64,000 nucleotides of DNA from Lachnospiraceae bacterium (GTDB lineage Bacteria; Bacillota; Clostridia; Lachnospirales; Lachnospiraceae). Below, in pieces: positions 36,501-45,500 of the stretch. Both the position numbers and the translations under genes were made by a program. The stretch is taken from NCBI GenBank assembly GCA_015057615.1, contig SVEA01000089.1:1-64000 (forward strand), in the 5' to 3' direction. How positions within the stretch are numbered: position 1 is the first letter of the stretch; every line of letters begins with the position of its first letter. The notes under the pieces are model-generated. The model did no database searches, was not told the origin of the DNA, and saw only the letters and a list, made by a program, of their open reading frames with translations.

Positions 36501-39500
36501 GGTACAGCGTACTTTAGATTCGTGGGTGTCTATGGAAGTGACACCGGGAGTGCGTAAACGCAGAGCAGGTATCAGCTCATTCGGTGCAGGTGGATCAAAT
36601 GCTCATGTAATTATGGAGGACTATGATAATCAGATCGTAAGTATGATCCTGCCTCAAAATATAGTTCCTTTTTCGGCAAGAACTGAAAAACAGCTATTGG
36701 AAAATATAGATAGGATTTTGGAGCATATAACGAAGCTTAATGATGTCTCAGATGAAGCATTTTCAAGATTCTGCTATACCTTGCAGGAGGGAAGAGAACA
36801 GCTTTCTTACCGCTGTGCCGTAGTTTGCAACGATTTCAAACAGCTGATTGGGATGTTAAAGGAATACCGTGAGAAACAGTGCATATGCAACGGTGTATTC
36901 ATTGGAAATGCATGGGGTAATACCGATAATATCGATACAATGACAGATATAGAAAATAACACCAAAAAAGCAGAAAAACTGTATAACGAAAAAAATTATG
37001 CAGAGATTGCTGAAAAATGGTGTAGCGGAATTGATCTGGATTGGGGATTTATTTATAAGAATAAAAAGATTACTCCTATGTCATTACCGAATCTTCCTTT
37101 TGAAAGGGTAAGTTTATGGCTTCCAAAGAAGAACGAGGTTGACGTATACATACGAGAATTAACAAGAGAAGATATTATGATTCGGGATCATGTTATAAAA
37201 GGCAAGAATATTGTTCCGACTGCATATATGTTAGAGATTTTTGCAGATGCATCCAACATGAAAGATGCAAAATGTATCTGTGTTCAAAATCTTAAACTGT
37301 TTCAGCCTCTTGTTGTAGAAGGTGAAGGAACAAAGATCAGAATAACAATGAAACCATCTAATCCCGATATGTTGGTCGGCTTGAAAATGTTCTCAGAAGA
37401 TGGTTCAATATTGTACTGTTCCTGCGAAATCAGAAATAAGCCATATGGAAGCATAGATTATATGCTCTCTGATAGATTAGGTTCCTCTGTTAAAGTAAGG
37501 CGTAACCAAGAACAGTGCTATCGTTTCTTTAAGAACAGAGGTTATCAGTATGGCGAAACTTTGCGTTTGATCAGTTCAATAGAATCGTCAGAAGATAAGA
37601 TCGTGGCATCTGTTGATAATTATACGATCCAGAATAGTAAGAATATAACTGAACCTGAATTATTAGATGCTGCATTTCAGGCGACCATGCTGTTCGACAC
37701 AGTTGATAATAATAAGGGTAACTATATTCCTGTATCTGTAGACCAGATCGTAATTTCCAGAGATGGAAGTTGCAAGGATTATAAAATCATAGCAGAGATC
37801 GGAAGTGATGAGAAGTATAAAGTCTTTGACATTGACGTATTATCATCAGATAAGACCAGTTATATTAGTATTCGTGGCTTGAAGTCAATAAATACGGATG
37901 AAGTAAAAACTTTTGAGAACAAGAAGGAAATCCATAATAAGGAGGTCCAAATAAGTACAGACATCAGTGCTGTAAAAGAAATGCTTATTCATTTGATCGC
38001 CGAAAAGCTGGAAATGCCTGCTGAGGAGATCACACCTCAGATCGGTTTTGAAAAAATAGGCATCAATTCTATTGCATCCTCAGAAATCATATCTCAATTG
38101 GATGAAATGTTCGATGGGTTGCCGAGAACAATATTCTACGAGACAAGCAACATAAATGAATTGGCTCAATATCTGGTGGATAACTATCATGAGAAATTTG
38201 TTTCACATGATGATGAATCCAAAGTGAATGCTGAAAAGCAGCAGATTGGAGCTTATTGTGAGAATCAGGATATTGCAATTATCGGAATTTCCGGTAAATA
38301 TCCTATGGCAGACAATATTGAAGAATTCTGGAACAATTTAGCACAAGGAAGAGACTGTATCACTACGATACCGAAAGAACGCTGGGATCTGGAAAAATAC
38401 TTTGCCCCAGACAAGGACAGCGATTTGAAGCATTATTCTAAGTGGGGTGGATTTTTAAATAATATCGACAAATTTGATCCTTTGTTCTTTAATATTGCTC
38501 CATCACAAGCTGCAATGATCGATCCGCAGGAACGTTTATTCCTTAATACTGCCTGGGAGTGTATGGAAGATGCAGGATATACACCTGAAGATCTTTCAGA
38601 ACACAAAGTTGGCGTATATGTAGGTGCAATGTGGGGGTTGTACCATTTAATGGAGGTAAAAAAAGATGGAAAGAGAAAGATACCGCAGACTACTTTCTCC
38701 TCAATTGCAAATAGGGTATCGTACATTATGAATTTTGACGGCCCAAGTATGGCTATCGATACGATGTGCTCTTCTTCTATTACGGCTATCCATCTTGCTT
38801 GTGAAGCTATCAAATCAGGTGAGATCCAGGAAGCAATTGCAGGTGGTGTTAATCTCTCTGTACATCCTTCAAAATATATCCAATTATGTCAAGGCAAATT
38901 TTTATCTGCAGACGGTAAGTGCAGAAGTTTTGGTGATGGCGGCGACGGATATGTACCTGGCGAAGGGGTTGGCGCAGTTCTGTTAAAGGCACTTCCAAAA
39001 GCGATCGACGATAATGATAATATCTATGGTGTTATCAAGGCATCATCTGTTAATCATGGTGGTCATGGTAATGGATACACAGTACCAAATGCAAAGAAAC
39101 AAGTTGACGTTTTAAATGAATGCATCAGAAAAGCAAATATTGGAGTGGATGATATTTCTTATGTTGAGGCACATGGTACCGGAACAGAATTAGGTGACCC
39201 AATAGAGGTAAGCTCCTTATCAAAAGTGTTTGCAGGCAGGGCAGAAAAGTGTCCGATCGGCTCTGTAAAGTCTAATATCGGTCATTCAGAAGCGGCAGCA
39301 GGAATTGCAGCAGTTACAAAAGTTTTATGTCAGCTTAAACATAATAAACTTGCTCCTTCAATTCATGCAAAAAAACTGAATAAGAATATAGACTTTCAAA
39401 CAGCTAAGGTCGAAGTACAAAGAACATTAAAAGACTGGGACAGACCTATGAATAAAAATAGAATCGCAGTAGTAAATTCGTTTGGAGCAGGTGGTTCAAA

Positions 39501-42500
39501 TGGCTGCTTGATCATTGAGGAGTATACTCATTCAGGTTCAAATAAGTCGTATCCAAATTCGAATGATGAACAATTACTTATTCTTTCAGCAAGAGAACAG
39601 GAACGATTAGATGATTATTGCAATGTTCTTTTAACGTATCTTGAAAAGGATCCGAGTCAGGCAAAAACAAATTGGGATTCCATCATCTATACCTTGCAGA
39701 GTGGAAGAAAATCATTTGAATATAGATTTGCAATGGTATGTAACGGTTATGAAGATGCCCTGGACAAGTTGAGACGTTACACAGCCGGTCAGAAGGATGA
39801 CTCTATTTTTATTGGCTATGCTTCTGAAAAAGAGATCTTGAGAAATGTTGAACTCAATGACGGTTTTGATCATGATATAAGAAAATGTGCATACAACTGG
39901 TCAAATGGAAAGTATGTGAATTGGAGAAAGGAGTTTTACCGGAATGTCGGAAAAATCTCATTACCTGTTTATCCATTTGCACAAGATAGTTATTACGCAT
40001 ATAGTTCAGGTGCGATGTTCAGCTCAGAAAGCGTAGAAAGTGCCTCTGAAAACGATCGATTTCAAAGAGTGATCCGAAGAACTGATCCTGTCATTGCTGA
40101 ACATATAATGGGCGGAAGAATGATCTTACCTGGAACATTTTATATTGCATTCGTAAATGAGATATTTCATGAGTTATATCCTGATGAAAAAATCGAACTA
40201 TTTGATGTTAACTGGAAAGAACCGTTTGAACTTAGGCTTGGTGAGGCTGAAAAGAAATTATATGTCGAATTTGACCGTGAAGAAAAGCTTGATTTTGAAA
40301 TATTCTATATTGAAAACGGTAAGAAGATTATTTGCGTAACCGGTAAGGGCAGAAAAGATGATTCTCAAATGCTATCTGCAATTGATATTAGAGGATTGAT
40401 GTATGAACTGAGAGAACAGATACCGGAGGAAGAAATGTATCATTCTCTGAATGTCCGCAACTATCAGTACGGTGAAAGCTACAAAAGAACTTATAATATT
40501 TTCTTCAATGGAAATGAGGCATTTGCAAGTATCTATGAATCTGATGACCAACAAAAGTTCACGACAGATCATGCTGCTGAATTACTGGATGCTTGTATTC
40601 GTACAGCGCTATGCATTGACGGAAGTCTTATGAACCCCGATGAACCGCTTCGTATTCCTTTCTACATGGATTCATTCAAGCTTTACGGAGAACTGAAAAA
40701 TGCTCGATATGCGTATGCATATTCTGATAATGTTGTAAAAGAGCAGAAAACGCAAAAGTGCAATATTGTGATCTCGGACGAAAACGGAATGATATTAGCA
40801 TGTTTTACAAATTTGGTTTCCAGAGTATTAAGCGTCGATTCACTTAAAAATATTATGTATGCACATCGTGTTGAGGAAGAAGAGATGAGCGAGAACAGTG
40901 AAAAAAGTTTCCTTAATGATACGGTAATATTTAATCCTTCCGGTAGAAAATCAGGGTTTAGCGGACATGCTGAACTGGAAATAACTCAAGATGTATACCA
41001 TAGTTCGGAAAAGATCAAAGAGGTATTAACAGGAATTTCATCTGAGGAAAAAACTGTTCGTAAATTTGTTTATATTTCTAATTGCGCTGAAGCATTTGAA
41101 AAATTTGATTTTGAGCTTATTAAAAAAGAAGTCAGATATTTGACAAATGTTTTAAATGCATTGAGCAATTTGCAGTTAGGCTCTCAGATACAGTTTGCGT
41201 ATTGCGCATTGTATGAGAAAGAATTGAATCCATTTGTTGCATCAGTACAAAGTTATTTGCATTCGTTTATGATGGTGAATGCTGAGATAAAAACGGCTGT
41301 TGTTGCTGTTCAAGGTAATGAGCTTAGTGATCAGATTAGTATCATTGATCATGAATTAGAGAACATAAGATTAAACAGAAAAGGGATCGTTATTTATAAA
41401 AACGGAAAGAAATATACAACTGCTATAAAGCCTTTTCATATTTCTGCTGACAGTCCGCTACTAAAAGAAAATGGTACTTATCTTATTGCAGGCGGGTGCG
41501 GAAAGCTGGGAAGAACTATTGCCAAGTATATAGCCACAAAATACCATGCTTCTTTTATGTTAGTTGGAAGAAATCAGATGAACGATAGTATCAAGGAATG
41601 TATTTCTGATATTGAATCATCAGGCGGAAGGGCAAGCTATTTGCAATGTGATATTTGTAACAAGAATCAGGTGAAGAATACGATTCAAGCTGCGGTTGAA
41701 CAGTATGGATGCTTGAATGGTATTATCAATATGGCTGGAACTACAAGCGGAAAATCAATTTTAGAAGCAACTGATTCTGATATTCAAAAAGTGTTATCAG
41801 GTAAGATCGCTGGAATTGAAAATTTGGATAATGCATCGGTTGATATTGATTTAGACTTCTTCGTAGCATTTTCTTCTGTTTCCTGTATTATGGGAGATTT
41901 CGGAGAGTGTCTCTACAGTATGGCAAATGAATATTTAAATCAATTTATTGAAAAGCGAGATCGACTTATGAAAGACGGAAAACGCTTTGGTCAGAGCATT
42001 TCCGTATCATGGCCGTTGTTTGATGATGGAACCTTTGCATTGCCAGATGATAAGAAAAATATCTACTTTAGTTACTTGGGAATGTCTACAATTTCGAATG
42101 AAGAGTTTACGCAGATCTTCGATCAGAGTTTGTCTCTTGGAAATAACGAAATAATGGTATTTTGCGGAGATAAGAGAAAGATAGATAAACTATTGGACAG
42201 TAAGGAAAATATTGAGATAGTAAAGGGATGTTATTCTGATATGAAAGAAAAAACTACAATTAGTGATAATTACTATAGTGAAATTGCAAAGTATTTAAAG
42301 AATATTATATTTGAGCATACCGGTATTTCGATAAACAGAATCAAAGAAGATGAGAATTTAGAAAGATATGGCATCGATTCTATTATGATCATGAATATGA
42401 ATAAAGCCATCGAAAAAGACTTTGTGGGTATTTCAAAAACATTATTTTTTGAATATAGCAATATTCATGACATGGCAGAATATTTTGTAAATCAGCATAG

Positions 42501-45500
42501 ATCACAGCTTAAGAGTTTCTTCCATATAGAGGAAGAAAAGGGAGCCGAACCAGCTGTAGTACAGGCAGAGCAAAAGATCAGATTTACTCCGAGGTTTATT
42601 GATTGTGCGGCACCAAAGCCTTCACAAAAAATAGCTATCATTGGTGCATCCGGAAAATTCCCTAAAGCAAACGATCTTGACGAGTTCTGGGAAGTGTTTA
42701 AAAATGGTATTGATTGCATTGAAGAAGTCCCGGGCGAAAGATGGTCAATTGAAAAGTATTACAGTGAAGACAAAACAGAAGAAGGCAAAACCTACTGTAA
42801 ATGGGGCGGATTTGTAAAAGATGCAGATAAGTTTGATCCGCTGTTCTTCAATTTAGCTCCTTATCAAGCTGAAAAAATGGATCCTCAGGAAAGAATCTTT
42901 TTGGAAACAGCATGGTCAGCAATTGAAGATGCCGGATACACAAGAGATTCATTAAAGGATAATTCAGTTGGTGTTTTCGTCGGAGCAATGTATGCACATT
43001 ATCAGATGTTGGCTGAGGATGAGTATTTAAAAGGCAATACGATCTCAGTATCCTCTTACTTGTCAACAATTGCCAACCGGGTATCGTATGTTATGGATTT
43101 CAACGGACCAAGTGTTACAGTTGATACAGCTTGCTCTTCCTCATTGGAAGCAATTCGTTTGGGTTGTTTGAATATACAGAGTGGCGACTGTGATATGGCA
43201 CTTGTCGGTGGTGTAAACTTATCATTGCATCCTCAGAAATACATCTTTTTGTGCCAATCAAATTTCCTTGCATCTGACGGAAGATGTCATAGTTATGAAG
43301 ATAATGGAGACGGTTATGTTCCCGGAGAAGGTGTGGGCGCTATTCTTTTGAAGCCTTTAGAAGCTGCTGAGCGTGACAATGACCATATTTATGCAGTCAT
43401 TAACTCGATTGCAGCAAATCACGGTGGAAAAACAGGCGGTTATACTGTGCCAAATCCTAATGCTCAGAGCGCAGTTATTGAACAGGCAATTAAGAAGGCG
43501 AATATTGATCCTAAAACTATCAGCTATATAGAGGGGCACGGAACAGGTACTATATTGGGAGATCCGATAGAAGTAACCGGTCTGACAAAAGCATTCCAAG
43601 CTTTCACCCAGGAAAGAAACTTCTGTGCTCTCGGAAGCGCAAAAGCAAATATTGGACATTTGGAGTCAGCTGCAGGAATTGCAGGTATAATGAAGATACT
43701 TCTTCAGATGAAGTATAAAATGATACCTCCGTTAGCCGGACCGGATGATCTGAATCCAAATATTAATTTTGACGAGACACCGTTCTACATTCCAAGAGAA
43801 TTACAGGAATGGAAAAGACCGATAGTATATAAGAACGGTAAGAAAACAGAAGCACCCTTAAGAGCTGGGGTAAATGCATTCGGTGCCGGTGGAGCTAATG
43901 TTCATGTTGAACTTGAGGAATATGTAGATAGTGAAATATCACCCGATGTACAAGATACTTGTGTAATTGTTTTGTCTGCTAAAAATATTGAAAGATTAAA
44001 AGAATATGCAAAGAAGATCGCTGCATATATCGAACATAATAAGGCAGAATATTCAGAAGCAAGTGAGGTAGCCGAGGAAAATATCGATCTTCTGAAACAA
44101 TTGCACCAGATAGTAGCTGATTGTCTTGATTTACCTTGTGAGGTTGTGGAAGCGGAAGATGATTTACTTGAACTTGGCGTAGATCAGATTTCAATTGAAA
44201 AAATAAAGAATATGATTCAAAAGACGTTCAATACGGATGTTACAGATGAATTTATGAGAAGCAAGATCTCTATTCATTCCATCAGTGAAAAATTGGGTAT
44301 CAAGAAAACTTTAATGAAATCTCAGAAAAGATATACCATTCGCATGGATGAACTGGCATATACCTTACAGACAGGAAGAGAACAGATGGAGTACAGACTC
44401 GGATTTACTGCAACTGATTTAGATGAAGTGGCAGAAAGATTAAAGGAATTTGCTGAGCAGGATGACAGAAGCAATATCCTGGTTAACGTCATTGGTAAGA
44501 GCGAAGATGGATTAGCATTATTCTCTGATGAAGATGGTAAGGAGATTATAAATATTTTTATCCGTAAAAATAGGATTGAAAAATTGCTTTCTTTGTGGGT
44601 AAGAGGAATCAACGTTGATTGGAAGCTTCTTTATCAGGGCAGAAACATGAAAAAGATATCATTGCCGACGTATCCTTTTGAAAGAAAACGTTATTATATT
44701 GACGTTACAGACAGCAATGTCACCGTTGTAAATGTACCTAAACGTGAAAACAAAACAATTGTTGAACAAGAGAAACAATATACTTATGAAGCGAACTGGT
44801 TCTGGGATTCCAAATATAATGTTTCTGACAATAGCAATTGGAAGAGCGTATTGATATGTTATCATAAGTCTGCTGAGAAGTTTGCTAAGGCTTTAGGCGC
44901 TTATCATAACAATGCAGATGTGAAATATCATGAATTCAATTCCGGTGAATTGGTAGTTAAAACTTCTTTGAGTAATATTGAAAGAGTATATTTTATTGGA
45001 GATGTTGAGTATGAGGCAGATACAGACTACAGTGATAAGAAATGTTTGACGACTCTTCAGGCACTCTTTGCACTCTTAAAAATTGCTTATCGTGGCAACA
45101 GACCGAATTCAATTTGTGTATGCAGCAACATGGCATATGTTGTACATAAGGAAGATAATGTGAATCCTTATGCAGGCGGAACATATGGCTTTATTCACAG
45201 TATAGAAAAAGAGTATACAGACATATCCTTCAGCTACTTTGACCTTGATGTTTACAAAAAGGGAATCGATTATGATGAAGCGTATGCTAAAAATATAATT
45301 CCGCTTATTTCCGGAAAAGAAAAAAGCATGACAGAACACGCTGTTCGTAATGGATACGTATTTTGCAGAAGTATCTATCCTATGGTTTTACAGGAAAAGG
45401 CTACCGTGCTCAAAGAAAGTGGTGTATATGTTGTATTCGGAGGAATGGGTTCTGTAGGACGTGATCTGACAAAATATCTATTGGATACCCATAAAGCTAC

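Noticed and set aside
38433..38813. 126-codon reverse-strand open frame within g3
   Set aside because: Complement of the KS8 coding region; shadow frame.
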